Shown: positions 44,696 through 56,400, counted from the stretch's first letter. The stretch is DNA of 64,000 bases from Asterella californica (GCA_036924285.1 JAYKYS010000016.1:3286001-3350000), one strand, 5' to 3'. The notes: a model not told the origin generated them from the letters alone. Made by a program: numbers and translations.

Positions 44696-46480
44696 ACAAG
44701 ATAGAGAAAAACAACCACGAAAACAAACATTGCGATATATACCAACTCCAAATGTATGTACACTGCCGGTTCTTTCTCTTAAGAGCACAGAACTGAAAAA
44801 CAGACCAGAGCGGTCTATAACCTACTTCAAAGCCCTTAAAAATAACCCCTAAATCACAACCCTGACCCCAAAACCACCGAAGCGTAGCTCAAAGTAAGAG
44901 AAACTTCCCTTTGCTAACAAGCAGAGCCACACCAGTATCACACGATCCAAACCCAAGTCCAAACCACATCCATGTACAAGTTCTCAGCTAAAGCTAGCTA
45001 AAGCTAGCTACCACAAGCTGTATATAGCCAACTAGAACTCTAACGAACTCAAAAGAGCAAAACCCGTAGCGAAGAAACCGAAAAAGACCTATCTGAGAAC
45101 TTCCTTCTTTTGTCAGACGGACTTCAGATGTCGATAGGGTCTCCTCTGTTGACTCCGTTAACCCAAGAAACCTTCAGATCTGACTCCTTACAGCTGAGAT
45201 ATCGCCGATTTTCGATCGCAGGTGACCGAACTTCCAAAAACTGCTCCCTGCGGCTTAAAACCGCACACACCGCTCAAACGGATCGCTTGATCTGATATCT
45301 GTCTTCCCTGGCAGGTAGATCTACCTATCAAGAACCCAATGAGACTCCAAACAAGCCGTTTGGAGTTCCCTTTGCAAAACCACGCAAGAAATTTGGCCGC
45401 AGGTTGCAAAAAACTGACGTAAATGGACTCCTTGTGGCTCAAACTCGCTCACCTCACCCAAACCAACAATCCAATCCATATATTGTCTTCTCCTATGCGT
45501 AGATGAAGACTCCTTGGTCGTATAGGCACCAAGAACGGAGAGCTTGGCTCACCGATCGTGAAGAACAATCAAATTTTAAGTCGCATGCGATGAAAATCAT
45601 GACGTAAGCGCTTCCTTGCGAGCCAATATCACTCAGAACTCCTAAACCGCCTGATGAAACTTGGTATTGTCTTCAATTTCCTGCAGAACTCGGTGTTCTG
45701 ATCCCGATGGATCCAAGGACAGCAAGTTTGGACTCCGGAACGGTCCGAACGGTCCAACTCTCCTTCACAGGTAACTGAAATCTCCAAATCTCCTTCCTGC
45801 GTCTCAATTTCTCTCAGTAGACATCCATCGATCTGTCTCTTCCCAAACCGTCTTAACTTGTGCGTAGCCTGCACAGATATGAACCAATGACACCTTGCGT
45901 GCGTGTATTGGACTTCTCAATTCTCCAAAACGTCCACTGACAGGAACAAGCAAACCCCTTAAGCAGCCTCCTTGTATCAGTCTCTGTACGTACAAAGTTC
46001 TTTCTGATAATAATGAAGCAGGCCCCTTGCGTCTTTGATATAACGCCTGAAGTCTCAAATACCCAATCAGCAAGTAAACTAGGGCCTAGCTTGAATTTTT
46101 TTTTTCGAGTCGCATAACTTCTTCACTAGACGTCCAAACGAAGTAAACAAGGTGCCCATGGAAAGCTGACAATGACCTCTACCCATCTATGTGATGAAAG
46201 TGAAGATCCATAGTTGTGCCAAAAGCCCGTAAGCTGGGGCTTAGCTTGTTTTCTCCATCTTTCGAGTCTTGTAACTTCTCCACTAGGCATCCAAACGAAT
46301 AGACAAAGTGCATATGAAAAGCTGACAAGGAGCTCTATTCACTGATGCGATGAAAGAGAAGATCCGAAGTTGTGCCAAAAGTCAATAAGCTGGGGCCTAG
46401 CTTGTCTTTCTCATGAGTGTCTTTGGAGCGACAAGCATCGAAATCTGGATTTCAGATAGGAGCCGGTTCACGACACGACA
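44696..46480 (-). mobile_element. 3' LTR of defective Tat/Athila-like gypsy
   Basis: On the minus strand the LTR starts TGTCGTGTCGTGAACCGG directly after a polypurine tract, following the integrase C-terminus. The lower boundary is uncertain; a CA end at about 44696 (GTCTTTGTTTCA) is plausible. No ORF of note. Confidence 0.5.
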
Positions 46481-46492
46481 TCCATCCCTTTT
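46481..46492 (-). promoter_or_regulatory. Gypsy polypurine tract
   Basis: Minus strand AAAAGGGATGGA immediately upstream of the 3' LTR start TGTCGTG, the plus-strand primer position. Confidence 0.6.
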
Positions 46493-46567
46493 GAACCTGT
46501 GCATCCTTCGGTATGCACCAGAGATAACAACCAAGGAGTGGATCGGCACGCACCTCGTCATATCGTC

Positions 46568-47020
46568 CTACTTCCCATCGTAGCCAACCTCACCTTCAAG
46601 GTCTTCTGCATAATCCTCATCCTCAAACTGAAACTCCGTCAAGATATATGCTAGATCGACCTCCTCATCTCTCTTTTTGAAAATCTTGACACGTTTACCT
46701 GCCACTGGTACTTTCAAGCTCGTTCCATCCAACTCTTGCAGGGCGTAAGTTGCGTTGTCATGAACCTTCTTCACCACATACGGACCAAACCATCGTCTGG
46801 AAAACTTCCGGAGTGCACTATGTTGGTTGTCTAGACTGTTGTCATAGACTAACACCCAATCACCTTCCTTAATTTCCCTAGGTCTCAAACGATGTCGCTG
46901 ATCAAATCTGACCTTGTTCTTCAACCGTGCTTCTCGCAACCTATCCAAAGCAGCTTGGATATACTCAGGTCTTCTCTCTAACTGTCTAATTCGAATCGCA
47001 AGAAGCTCTTCTCTAGTCAA
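46568..47020 (-). pseudogene. Gypsy integrase C-terminal domain (GPY/F module)
   Basis: 150 codons: a helical basic region (LDRLREARLKNKVRFDQRHR) followed by GDWVLVYDN, then RRWFGPYVVKKVHDNATYAL and LDGTSLKVPVAGKRVKIF. This is the GPY/F SH3-like module that ends integrase in plant gypsy elements. The C-terminus is acidic. Intact in itself but belongs to a broken pol. Confidence 0.8.
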
Positions 47021-47118
47021 ATTGTCTTCTCAATGTAACACACTCCATGTCAAAACGTGTTCTTTAATCGGCATGATAGATTTCTGACCTGTGATGAGTT
47101 CCATCAGCATGTAACCTG

Positions 47119-47437
47119 TCACCGAGCTGTGCGTTGTTCGATCTGTCCATAACGCAAATGATAAGAGTCAAGGCCACTCGCGTATCCTTCCTTACGTTCA
47201 CTCTTGGCATTCCCTTCAGGGTTGTAAGCAGTTGTCAGTGACAACCTCACCCCACACCTTGTAAAGAATTCACGGGCCTCGTGTGCATCTAACTCTCTCC
47301 GATCTGCATTGATCTTTCTCACACTTCCATATCAACAAACAACCTCTTCCAAGAGAAATCTACATACCCCTTCAGTTGTCTTTGTCCGAAGCGCCCTATC
47401 CTCGACTTGATTTGAAAGATCTTCTCTAGCAAGTACC
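47119..47437 (-). pseudogene. Gypsy integrase core, distal part
   Basis: Minus-strand frames read LAREDLSNQVEDRALRTKTT, a stop, then KINADRRELDAHEAREFFTR (second catalytic Asp) and LTTAYNPEGNAKSERKEG (catalytic Glu). Matches the distal RNase-H-fold core of plant gypsy integrases. The first part of the core and the zinc finger are not here but at 48360-48590. An in-frame stop (VVC*YGS) is present. Confidence 0.7.
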
Positions 47438-47515
47438 AAGTATCTCATCTGTCACAATCCAACCGGCATAATCACTAGTGATTATGCCGGTTGGATTGTG
47501 ACAGATGAGATACTT
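47438..47515. repeat. Perfect 78-bp palindrome without spacer
   Basis: Two 39-nt arms meet at CACT|AGTG (centre between 47476 and 47477) with no mismatch and no loop. Left arm begins AAGTATCTCATCTGTCACAA and the right arm is its exact complement. It sits inside the integrase reading frame between KYLICH and RYLVLARED, exactly where the displaced zinc-finger segment should be. Such perfect inverted repeats are normally unstable, so it is either a recent template-switch scar or an assembly artefact. Confidence 0.97.
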
Positions 47516-47578
47516 TTGCTGATCTTCCTTGTTGCAAATCACCCGTAGTGGTACCTCATCTTTCTGTTTCGGTCATTT

Positions 47579-48330
47579 CTAAAGAAACCCATCCTGCAAC
47601 ATGAAGTTGTAGGCCTTCCTTCGAACTCTCCGAAACCTCTCATCCGTCCAACCTGTCTGCTTAACCATCGTACTAAGGTACCTCCCGATATCAAGCAAAT
47701 CACCATCATACAACCTTTCAACAAATAACTCATCTTCTCTTCCTGTCCGTGCAATCGAATAGAACTCTGTACCCACGTTGTCAAAGTCTTCTATCATCTC
47801 ATCCTCCCCATCATATCGAGCCCGAGATAACATATCCGCCATCAGATTATCCTTCCCTGCGATATGTCTAAACTTCGGGTTCAACGACTTGATATATGCG
47901 ATCCATCGTAACATCACAATATCAGGAGTTGAACAATTCATGATCATCCCTAACAACGACAAGCAATCAGTTTCAACCACCACTACTGCTCCAATCAAAT
48001 ACTCTTTCTCAGTTTTCATAACTGAAACAATATCCCACAGTTCTCTCTTCACTTGCGGGTAAGCACGTTGTCGAGCACTTAACACCTTCGCTCCGAACCT
48101 AACCGCAAACCTGTCTCCATCCTCGTCATCCTGTCCGACTGCCCATTTAATTGCAACTGGACTTGTATCCACAGTAAGAATCACCGGCCTAGCACCCTTG
48201 TAATCAATCCTTCACAGAACTGGAGGAGATGATAGTAAAGACTTCAGCTTTCTTACCGCATCAGTATGCTCTTCCTCCCATCTGAACTTATGACCCTTAC
48301 GCAACAATCCATACAACGGATACGCCACAT
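47579..48330 (-). pseudogene. Gypsy RT tail, RNase H and integrase start
   Basis: Minus strand begins with the RT connection segment WIPHYAHVAYPLYGLLRKGHKF, a stop, then RNase H: ILTVDTSPVAIKWAVGQ (D), VKRELWDIVSVM (E), VVVVETDCLSLLGMI (D), and IAGKDNLMADMLSRA. It runs on to FRRVRRKAYNFMLQDGFLY, the beginning of integrase. The 201-codon frame 48184-47579 is intact. The catalytic RT palm that should precede it is missing. Confidence 0.8.
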
Positions 48331-48359
48331 GCGCATAATGAGGAATCCAAATGTGGTAG

Positions 48360-48590
48360 AATACACAAGCAAGTCTACCACCCACTTGAAATGGATTGCT
48401 AACGGATAAGTTGGGTGTAATCCGTCACGATGTCGGATGTTCAAATACATCTGACATGTTAAACAAGACTCCACAAAAGATATAACATTCTTGTACATGT
48501 TTTTCCACCAATACCGCACTTTCATCTTTGTAAAAGTGGCCTAAATCTCTCGATGTCCAACCCAAAGACTCTCATGGAAGCAAGTCAATG
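48360..48590 (-). pseudogene. Displaced integrase HHCC zinc-finger segment
   Basis: Minus strand reads CHESLWVGHREI, a stop, ATFTKMKVRYWWKNMYKNVI, CLTCQMYLNIRHRDGLHPTY and LAIHFKWVVDLLV. This is the complete H-x6-H...C-x2-C zinc finger plus the first catalytic Asp of gypsy integrase. It should lie between KYLI and the core at 47.45 kb, but here it is joined to the pre-RT segment (HRIDLLP) upstream and to the RT tail downstream, replacing the RT core. Confidence 0.8.
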
Positions 48591-48865
48591 CGATGCTCTC
48601 CTAATTTTCGAGGTATGCCCTTCATGTCTTCTATGGTCCAAGCAAAGACGTCCTTGAATTCTGTCAAAAATTCTCTAAAGTCTTCCAACTGCTGGCCCTC
48701 GATCACCTTGGAAAGCTTCAGCTTCTTCCCAGGAGCGACCTCCATTTCTTGAAGATCATCAGGGTTTACCATTCCTCCAGTGTGACTGTACTCACTAGCA
48801 CCAAAGTATTCCGGTTTGGGAGCTTCTTCCGGTTCAGATTCGTCTTCTAGAAGATCAACTGCCAT
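48572..48865 (-). pseudogene. Gypsy pre-RT segment
   Basis: 97 codons ending FREFLTEFKDVFAWTIEDMK, GIPRKLGEHRIDLLP. This is the conserved stretch just N-terminal to reverse transcriptase in Ty3/gypsy pol (LxxFxDVFAWxxxDMxGI). It is cut exactly after DLLP. Its overlap with the protease frame shows a small frameshift. Confidence 0.8.
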
Positions 48866-49767
48866 GGTCTTCCTATCAACACTTGATATCCAACCTTAAC
48901 TACAGATCGCAAAATGATGTAAGTGATGTAAAAAGATACTCCCCCACTTACCGTCAAGACATCTTTCAGTTGCCCCAAAGGTCGTCTTCTGGTTTGGTCC
49001 GCCATTCTGAGGATTCTCGGAGTAGGCTGGAACTCAGTGAAGCCTAGGGCATGCGTAGTTTCTTCAGTCATGATGTTAACTCCGGAGCCGGAATCAATGG
49101 GTACCTTCTTCAGAAGACAGCCATGGATCTCCATATCAAGTTCTGGGGCTCTCAAGTCCTCATGCTCTATCCTTAAGATCGGGGTACTCTGCGGAAGTTT
49201 AGTTAATATCCTCTTCCTCGATCCTTGAAGAACAAATTGTAACAACTTCCTATAACCAGCGTTGTCATCCAAAAGCTGTTGGAAGGTTACATCCGCCGTC
49301 TGATTCCACAAATCTCGCAAGAAGTCATAAGGAGATCGCTTCAGAAGAGTGACTGGTGTTTCCAACAGAGAAGATGTAGTAGCTGCTTCCTTGGATGGAA
49401 GACCAGAATGGTGTCTTCCCTCGACTGGAAGCTGTTCCCGTGAAACAGGGGCTGCTGTAGTCGGTGGAGGAAGCTGCTGTACTATCTTCTGTCGCTTCTC
49501 TAGCTCTTCTTGCATGATTGCTTCAACTTCTTGCCTAATGTAAGGAGCAAAGTACTTTGGATCTTCTCGGTCGTAAGCAGGAGAAGAAGACCGCTCAGGG
49601 GAAATTGACCTCTCCTTATGCTGCTTCTTCTTCTTGATCTCCTTCTGAAGGGATTTTGACTTCCTTTTGCTTTTGGTACTTATCTTGAATACTGCTTCAT
49701 CTAGGACTTCTTCTGGAGGCCAATTGTCTGAATCCGAACAAGGGCTCCACACAGTGCCATCCGCCAA
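48847..49767 (-). pseudogene. Gypsy protease region
   Basis: 306-codon frame. N-terminal half is charged and Ser-rich, with a helical segment YIRQEVEAIMQEELEKRQKI. Residues about 221-300 form a retropepsin: VPIDSGSGVNIM with D225-S226-G227, hydrophobic flap region, and VLIGRPW. The frame is whole and the active site is conserved. It works only as part of a polyprotein that is broken on both sides. Confidence 0.75.
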
Positions 49768-49989
49768 ATGAAAGAGGAAGCTGTCTCAAGTGACTTCGTC
49801 TTCTAAACTGCAGTCGTCTTCCGCAGCTGAGGTTCCTTTTCTTCGCGCTTCTCAAGGTCTGGTTCGTCTTCCTCTATATGGAGACAATCCGTACAATCTC
49901 CAGGATCTTCTTCTTCTACCGTGATGTGATGTACCACTGCTAGCTCGAGTTTAGAAGTTGATGCGGTTTCTTCAAGAGGCGTGGTCTCT

Positions 49990-50160
49990 ACAAATCTAAC
50001 CATTTGTCGTGGGCGTAAGGTCTGAGGACAATTTCACGTGAAATGTCCTGCTTCCTTACAGTTTTCACACAAGGGCACTTGTCCAATCTGTCTTCTCGGA
50101 TGAGGACAGGTGGACCACCAGTGTCTTGTCTCTCCACAATTGTTGCAGGCTCCAGGAAGA
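49990..50160 (-). pseudogene. Two CCHC zinc knuckles of gypsy gag
   Basis: Minus strand encodes CNNCGETRHWWSTC and CENCKEAGHFT*NC, two retroviral-type nucleocapsid knuckles about 20 residues apart. The second is interrupted by TGA, in a position where CGA (Arg) would be expected; a C-to-T change would explain it. Confidence 0.75.
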
Positions 50161-50221
50161 GGGTTTAGAGGTCATTGTGATGAAGAAGGTTGCCAGGGTG
50201 TCCTGGTCTGTACATTACTAG

Positions 50222-50782
50222 CTATGTCTCTAGGTGCATAACGATTATATTGGACAGGAGGCGTGGGAGTGAACGGTTGTATCGTCTCGATCTTATAGCA
50301 GGATTCCTCACTGGGATCGTGTAGATATCCTTCATCGTCTTCTTCCCAGCCTGTCCAATTGACAGCTTGGTCCTATGTACACTGATCTCAGAAGAGTTGC
50401 AATGGTTGCACCAAATGTTTGACCGGGAACCCGTAGGTTGCTTCTGCTTGTCCTTCTGGTTGAGAAGATGAACTTTCAGGTCGGCAAACTGCTTCAGCAC
50501 TTCATCGATCCGGAGATCAGGTGCAAACTGAATTATCTGAGTCTGAGGAATCTTCTGCACAACTTCTTCCCTGGATCGCGTCTTCTCCTTCTTCTTCTTC
50601 CGTGTCTTCTTCTCTTGTTCAGATTCAGATTCTGAACTTTCGAGAGTAGACTCTTCAGAAATAGAGGATACTTCCGAATCACAGTTATCAGTTTCAATGG
50701 ACTTGGACTTCCTCTTGGACTTCCTAGAAGACTTCTTCGACTTCTTGGTTTTCTTCGAGGTCTTCCCTCTATCTTTCGTCAT
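50222..50782 (-). pseudogene. Gypsy gag, basic/Ser-rich linker
   Basis: 186 codons. Starts with a lysine/serine-rich stretch (KKTKKSKKSSRKSKRKSKS), then an acidic Ser/Glu block, then IDEVLKQFADLKVHLLNQK. Typical low-complexity linker between capsid and nucleocapsid. A frameshift separates it from the capsid frame at 50810. Confidence 0.6.
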
Positions 50783-50809
50783 ATTCCGAGTGATGCTCGA
50801 GGTTTCATA

Positions 50810-51687
50810 CTACTCGGCATGCTCATGTACTTCTACTAAATCATCACCTCCTCCTCTTCTGCAACACAACTCCATATCCTGAGACAATCCTTCCAAGTAC
50901 CAGTCCACGGCTTGATGGGCTTGGTTCTGAGGGATGTGATCCAAGAGGTCTTCAAACCTCTCGGTGTAATCCCGCAGTGTCTCTTTCTTCTTCCGTTCGA
51001 GCCTCTGAAGTTCTATGAGCGTCATTCGGTCATAGCCAACCCCTCTGAACCTCTTCAGAAATGCTGCCTTCAGAGTAGCCCAAGCGGCCATTACTAACTC
51101 ATCATCCAACACTTTACTCATCCATTTCTTTCCCTTCCATACGATCAAACTAAGAAATACACGGAGTCTGTCGGCATCAGAGTCTTCCTTGTTGGATCGA
51201 GAGATGGTCTCGAACATCGTGATGAAGTCATTCACGTCAGCATCATCGTTGTACGGATGGTACTTCTGCCGAGTGTGGGAAGCCATGTCGACTGTCGGCT
51301 GATGCGACTGTCAACTTCTTCCTCCCTCAGGTCTAGGTGGTGGAGATGGTCTTCTCGAAGGTCCATGTCTGTCTGAATGTCGTCTTCTGAGTCAGAGCTA
51401 CTGTCGTTGTCGCCTTCTGAGACGTCTGGAATGATCTCCTCTAGTCTTCCTTCACCTTGAGAAGCCTCTTCCGCACTTGGGAAGACGTCTTCCAAGTAAC
51501 CAGTACCAAAATCTACTTTATACACGTGGTCACCCGGTTGGCTTCTGTCTTCTCCAAAGATTATGCTCGAGATGGAAGGTTCTTCCAAATCTACTGATCG
51601 GATCTTTCTGAGCTCTTCTTCTTTCCTTTGGTGTCTCAGGGATATCTGCTGCTCTCTAGAAGCGGTCGCTGAGGTGAATGTATCCAC
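50810..51687 (-). pseudogene. Gypsy gag capsid region
   Basis: Frame 51687-51232 gives the acidic N-terminal matrix-like part; a frameshift near 51290 moves to 51286-50810, which has the retrotransposon-gag capsid core: YHPYNDDADVNDFITMFE, FLKRFRG, ELQRLERKKKETLRDYTERF and WYLEGLSQDME. Both ORFs together make one gag broken by a single frameshift. Confidence 0.75.
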
Positions 51688-52080
51688 TCGGGGTATTTAC
51701 TCGTGCGTCTTCTGCTTCTTTCTCTGGTCGGAGGTATCCACCAGAGTGCTGAGAAGAGATGTCCCTCTTCTTCTAATACTGGATCTGGCAGACTGGATGT
51801 CTGAACAACCGGTCACATGTTCGGAACGTCTTCTTCTCCTGCTTCCTGTTGCACTCACTGCAGTCTTCCAAGATCGAGTCTTCCAAGAAGCTCTTCGAAG
51901 CGGGGAAGCGGCTTCTTCCAGTTCTCCCTGATGTATCTCATCAGCTTCTTACTGCGATTCCGGTCTTCTAGCAAGATAAGGATCCACAATACACTCAACT
52001 ACAATAGAAGTTAGTTCAGAATGAAACTAACTACTGGCACACAGATCCATGAAGCTTAGAACAAACATTACTAAGATGAA

Positions 52081-52099
52081 ATCTCCGGCAGCGGTGCCA
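52081..52099 (-). promoter_or_regulatory. Gypsy primer-binding site (tRNA-Asp type)
   Basis: Minus strand TGGCACCGCTGCCGGAGAT lies 4-5 nt after an LTR-like end GGGCACTCA. It differs at a few bases from TGGCGCCGTTGCCGG, the Asp-tRNA site used by Athila/Tat elements. Confidence 0.75.
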
Positions 52100-52103
52100 A
52101 AAA

Positions 52104-53410
52104 TGAGTGCCCACTATATGTAGTGACGCAGGATTTCTCCTTTTGCCCATTTAGTATACAAGATATCGTTCCCACAGAGGATTTGCACAAGTATCGCCGC
52201 TCTAAGTTCTAAGATATGTTCAAACAAACAAACACACGAGTTTTATCTAGAAATTCCCGTCTTCTCGCAAAACCGCACGGCTTCTATACCCTTCAGAAGG
52301 TGCTCTGGACCTAAATAAACAACTACCACCTAAAATATCACACATTTACCTACAGAGAAGCTCGGGAAGACGCGTCCTGCTTCCAGGTCACTTCTTCTAG
52401 TCTTCTCAACACAGTCTTCCCGAAGCAATTCTCGGCTTCTGGAGGTTCAACTCGGCTTCTCACACCTCCAGAAGACTGCTCTTGCTTCGTAGAAGTCGAC
52501 TAAGCAACGGCTGTCATACCTTGCTCTTCCACGTTCCAACGGGTTAGATTAATCACAGGGTGTATGTCCCCTGTAGCCTTCTCAGGCTTCTGCTTACGGA
52601 AACGGTCTTCCTGCAGCACTACAATGACATTCACCTTCACTAGTCTCGAAAGCTCACTAGAAGAAGATAGGAAGATAGGAAGATGGGAAGATGGGAAGAT
52701 GAGGGAAGATGAGGAAGAGGGGAAAATCCAAAAGAGAGAAAAACAAGATAAGAATAAGAAATTAAGACTCTGACAGGCTTCTAGTCCGGATCTTGACTAA
52801 CAAGCCAGCCCTGCTTGTAATAGTTTGGGAAGGAAGACCACAAACGTGCGTACAGTTACACAGTCTTCTCCTTGAGGATGTCGTCTTTTGCTGTGGGAAG
52901 AAGGCTTCTTTCTTCTTCTCTCGCTGTCTTCTGAGATCATTTACCCATAGGACCGTCCGTACGTGGATCCGAAGTGCTCCACTGGATGAGCCAAGCTGCG
53001 AATCTGGACAGTCACCGCAACTCAAGAAGAATGCTTCTCATGCACAATCGGGAGTGAATTCAAGAAAATCCACCGCCCAGAAGATACAGATAAAGCTTCT
53101 GCACTCAAATTCAAAATCCATTCTCCGAGAAGAAGACACATTGGTGTTGAGAAGCTCACTCCCTCTACTTTTTGCTCCTACTCCTCGACACACCAATTTA
53201 GTCAGCAGGACTACACGAGGATGCCGTTCCCTGCTCCTAAACTGTTCACTACCTCCATCTACATCTTCGAACCATTGCTGGCAACGAGAGAATGCAGACC
53301 CCTTCTGTTTAATCCCAGACTATTCGTATATCTCTCACATCGGGTGTAGTGTGCTTTGTGCGTATGTGTGCTGAAAATCTACACTTTGATCCTACTTATG
53401 CATCTGCCTT
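52104..53410 (-). mobile_element. 5' LTR 3' part of gypsy element
   Basis: On the minus strand it ends GTGGGCACTCA at 52104 directly before the primer site. Its sequence is homologous to the LTR relics at 309-930, 18133-19440 and 60359-60885 in the plus orientation. The start of this LTR is not found; segment X abuts at 53411. Confidence 0.55.
52655..52730. repeat. GGAAGAT purine minisatellite
   Basis: Repeats of AGGAAGAT/GGGAAGAT in tandem, purine-only on the plus strand. It lies in the LTR at a position where the related relics at 560-600 and 18400-18430 have a pyrimidine-rich tract (TCTTCCCATCTTC). May be a polymorphic simple repeat. Confidence 0.75.
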
Positions 53411-56400
53411 GAGGCGCAAAGGGGATCTCCTCCAATCCTCGACTACAACCAGAGAGAGATGGGCGCTGTCAGAAGGCTACCACTTCACATACAAGCAGTT
53501 CCTTTCTTGTTTAGCGATCTACCTTGCTACTCCTGCGCTGCCTACTCTGCCACATGGTCATCTATCTAATATTACACTGAAACTGCCACCTCTTAAGATA
53601 GCATGTTCAGTTCCTACTAAGTTTGGACAAGTCAACTTGTCTTCTGCGCTTTGCTGCCTACTCTAATTGCTCGGATGCAATCTCCATCTGATATGCTCCT
53701 ATCTGAACTCCTAACTCGGCTTCTAATAAGCTAGGAAGCCTTGCGAATACCTCGGGTATCATTGAGGTGGCTTCCTCCTCAACATTCGTAGTGGGCTCGC
53801 CTGATGTTGCTTCGAAAGACGGAAGCGTCTTCTGGGAAGCTGAGTCGACCTGCGCTTCTTCGCTCTTCTGAGGTACTAGTTCGACGCTGGGAGCCATGGT
53901 GACCTCATAGGAGTCCGAGGAAGTCACCTCCTCCACTCGAAACACCTGGGAAGACAACTCTTCTTCTTATCTTCCAGAAGACACATTGTCTTCGGGGGCT
54001 TCTTCCGTGGTCTTCTCTGGTCTTGGGGCTTGAGAAGATGCAGTTGCTGATGAGGGAATCGAGAGAAGACCGTAAAGCGTCTTCACTCTCTCTATCTGCC
54101 GACCCAAGTAACGGAACATGCTCTCCTTGCACTCCACTAACATCGCTCTGGACTCGTCATCCCACTCCCTAGCTAGGGTAACAAGCTTCCTATCCGCGGT
54201 GAAGTTGAACTTCTTGCGGAGTGCTTTCACCGTCTGAGCTAGCAATCCCTGCGCGCGAGCTTCTGTTGCTTCCCGCTGCGTCTTCTCTGCTACAGCCTGC
54301 GCTTCTACGGCTTCCTACAGTGTCTTCCACGTCGTCTTCTTCTTTGCGAGGGTGGTGATCTTATCTCTGACCCGCAGAATCTCCTAGTCACGCTGCTGTA
54401 AACGCGCCTGCAACTCCTGGTTGCTCTTCCTCAGCTGGACTGACTCCTTGGCAGAAGCGGCTGCTTCCGCCTTGTACTTCGCTGCGAGCTTCTCCGTGGT
54501 GCGGAGGTTGACTTCCAGCGCTTCTACCTTCTTCTGGTCTTCTTCTTGTCGCATCTCCAGGCTGTAGCGGCTTCTCCTGAGCCATCGCTCTCTTCTCCAC
54601 CAACTCCATAGTTGGTTGGATCTTCGAGTGGAAGAAGACGGCTAAACTCCTCCAGCCTTCTTCTTGCGGAAGACAGACTTATCCTCAGGATCCGGACGGA
54701 GGTGTCTTCCTTGTCTTCCAGAGGCAAGGATGCCTCTTCTGCTGCTATGACCTTCTGCTTCTGCGCTCGAGAAGAAGCTACTCTTCTCATCTTCCGGGGT
54801 GAAAGATCCCTCCCCATGGCAGAAGCGGTCCTCTTTACTGCGCTTCCTCGCATCATAGTAGGAGTGTCCATCCAACTTTCGTCTTCTCAAGTCTTCGGAA
54901 GACTCCTTGTAGTTGCAGAAGCAATCTTCTGCGCATCTAGGGCACTCAGTGGCTCCTCTTGAGAGTCGGACTCCGACCCAGAGTGAATAACCGGGAAGGA
55001 GGTGGTCTTCCTGGGCACGCTCCTAGGTCCCATCTTCCTCTGTGGTGTCGCGTCTTCTGAACCACTTGAGTCGTCTTCTCTCATCAGAAGCGTCTTCTGA
55101 TAAGTGCTTAGCCTCATCTGCGGCACTAGAGTGGGAGAGGGAGTCGTGGCCGCTGCTCGATCGTTTTCTCCCGAGGTCTCTTCCTTTATCTCGTGCTGTC
55201 CTATTGGCCCATACCTCACCCCAACTGATCTTCTGTTAAGTCTCCCTTGGCCACGTACAGATAATAGAGGAACGGTGTCAGATGTCCTCCTGTCGGGGTG
55301 CCTGAGTACCTCAGCTCCGCCTGCACATATGCGTGGAAGAACGCGCCCCAATTCACGAGTAATCCTTCCCAAACGGCCTCCAGAAACTCCACGTCCTAGT
55401 CTCTTAGGTACCTCGTCTTCTGCGCCTTCTCCTTAGGAAAGAGATGAAGGAACAGCTTCACCAGAAGACGCTTCTACGGCTCCTGATAAGCTTCTATCTT
55501 CCACTCGTTTCTTCTCTATCTGTCCCTCATGAAGAGACAAGTTGTGCTCCCAGGCACATGCCACCTCTCCGAGATCATTGGTAGGATCTTTTTCTCTAAC
55601 TCGTACCCCTTGTTCTTTGCTTTTGGTCTGTGGAAAGCCATACACCACCAATCTGTTGTCGAGGAAGATGGTCTACCTTGGGCAACTCCTGCCTTCACAA
55701 ATAAACGGTTGCGGGGAGGCAATGCTGCCCAAACCTCCTCCGGAAGACCCTGGTCGGCGAGGTTCCAATCCCACAAGAAGAAGTCGAGACCCAACTCCTT
55801 GATGAAGGGTTTGACTTCGACCAACTCTGCTGCCGGTAACACCAACCCTCGAGGATGCATCGACATACTTGAAGCTCTATAGCACTAAGCGACACGTACT
55901 TACTGTGAGTCAAAGACTCAGTCCTTCCCAAGTTCTGACAGTCTAGCTTTCACTCTCAGAAGACGAATCTAGTCTTCCAGAAGCCAGCTACTCCGTCTTT
56001 CGGGATTCTAACAGTGCTTCCTAAGCTCTTCTCGTCTTCCGAGCTATATCTAAACAATCCTAACTAAGCAAGGCATCGCATGGATTCCTAAGAAGACAAC
56101 CCACCTTACATTACATCCTTCTTCCTAACAGAAGATACAAGATATGCGAGAAGTAGAGTGTATGAAAAGTTCAGAAGATGGTCGCGGGCTCCTGCGGTGA
56201 CAGTGACCTCCAGGAAGACTCCCTAGACAACTTTCGATTCAATAACGTTCTCGGAAGACTTCCCGCAGCCAGGCTTTCCTTCACTGATCTCACTTGTCTT
56301 CTGCTTCCGGCACGCAATCTAACCTCACAACAGACACAAGACATTCGCACTCTGTTCTTCCGACTTCTCACCTCTCATACACACTCAAAAGAAGCTTGCT

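Larger units (their letters stand above)
44696..53410 (-). mobile_element. Defective Ty3/gypsy (Tat/Athila-like) retrotransposon
   Basis: Minus-strand order: LTR end with primer site at 52081-52099, gag (51687-50222), two zinc knuckles (50160-50020), protease (49767-48847), pre-RT segment, displaced integrase zinc finger, RT tail and RNase H, integrase remainder, C-terminal GPY/F module, polypurine tract, 3' LTR. The RT catalytic core (with the YxDD box) is absent. Several frameshifts and stops. The 5' LTR does not start with the TGTCGTG of the 3' LTR, so the upstream end is rearranged; the right boundary given is where segment X begins. Confidence 0.75.

Noticed and set aside
49349..49543. 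Plus-strand ORF with Cys-rich look
   Set aside because: Shadow of the protease-region frame at 48847-49767.
52793..53374. 193-codon plus-strand ORF
   Set aside because: Lies within the LTR on the antisense strand; homologous LTR relics at 321-548 do not keep the frame.
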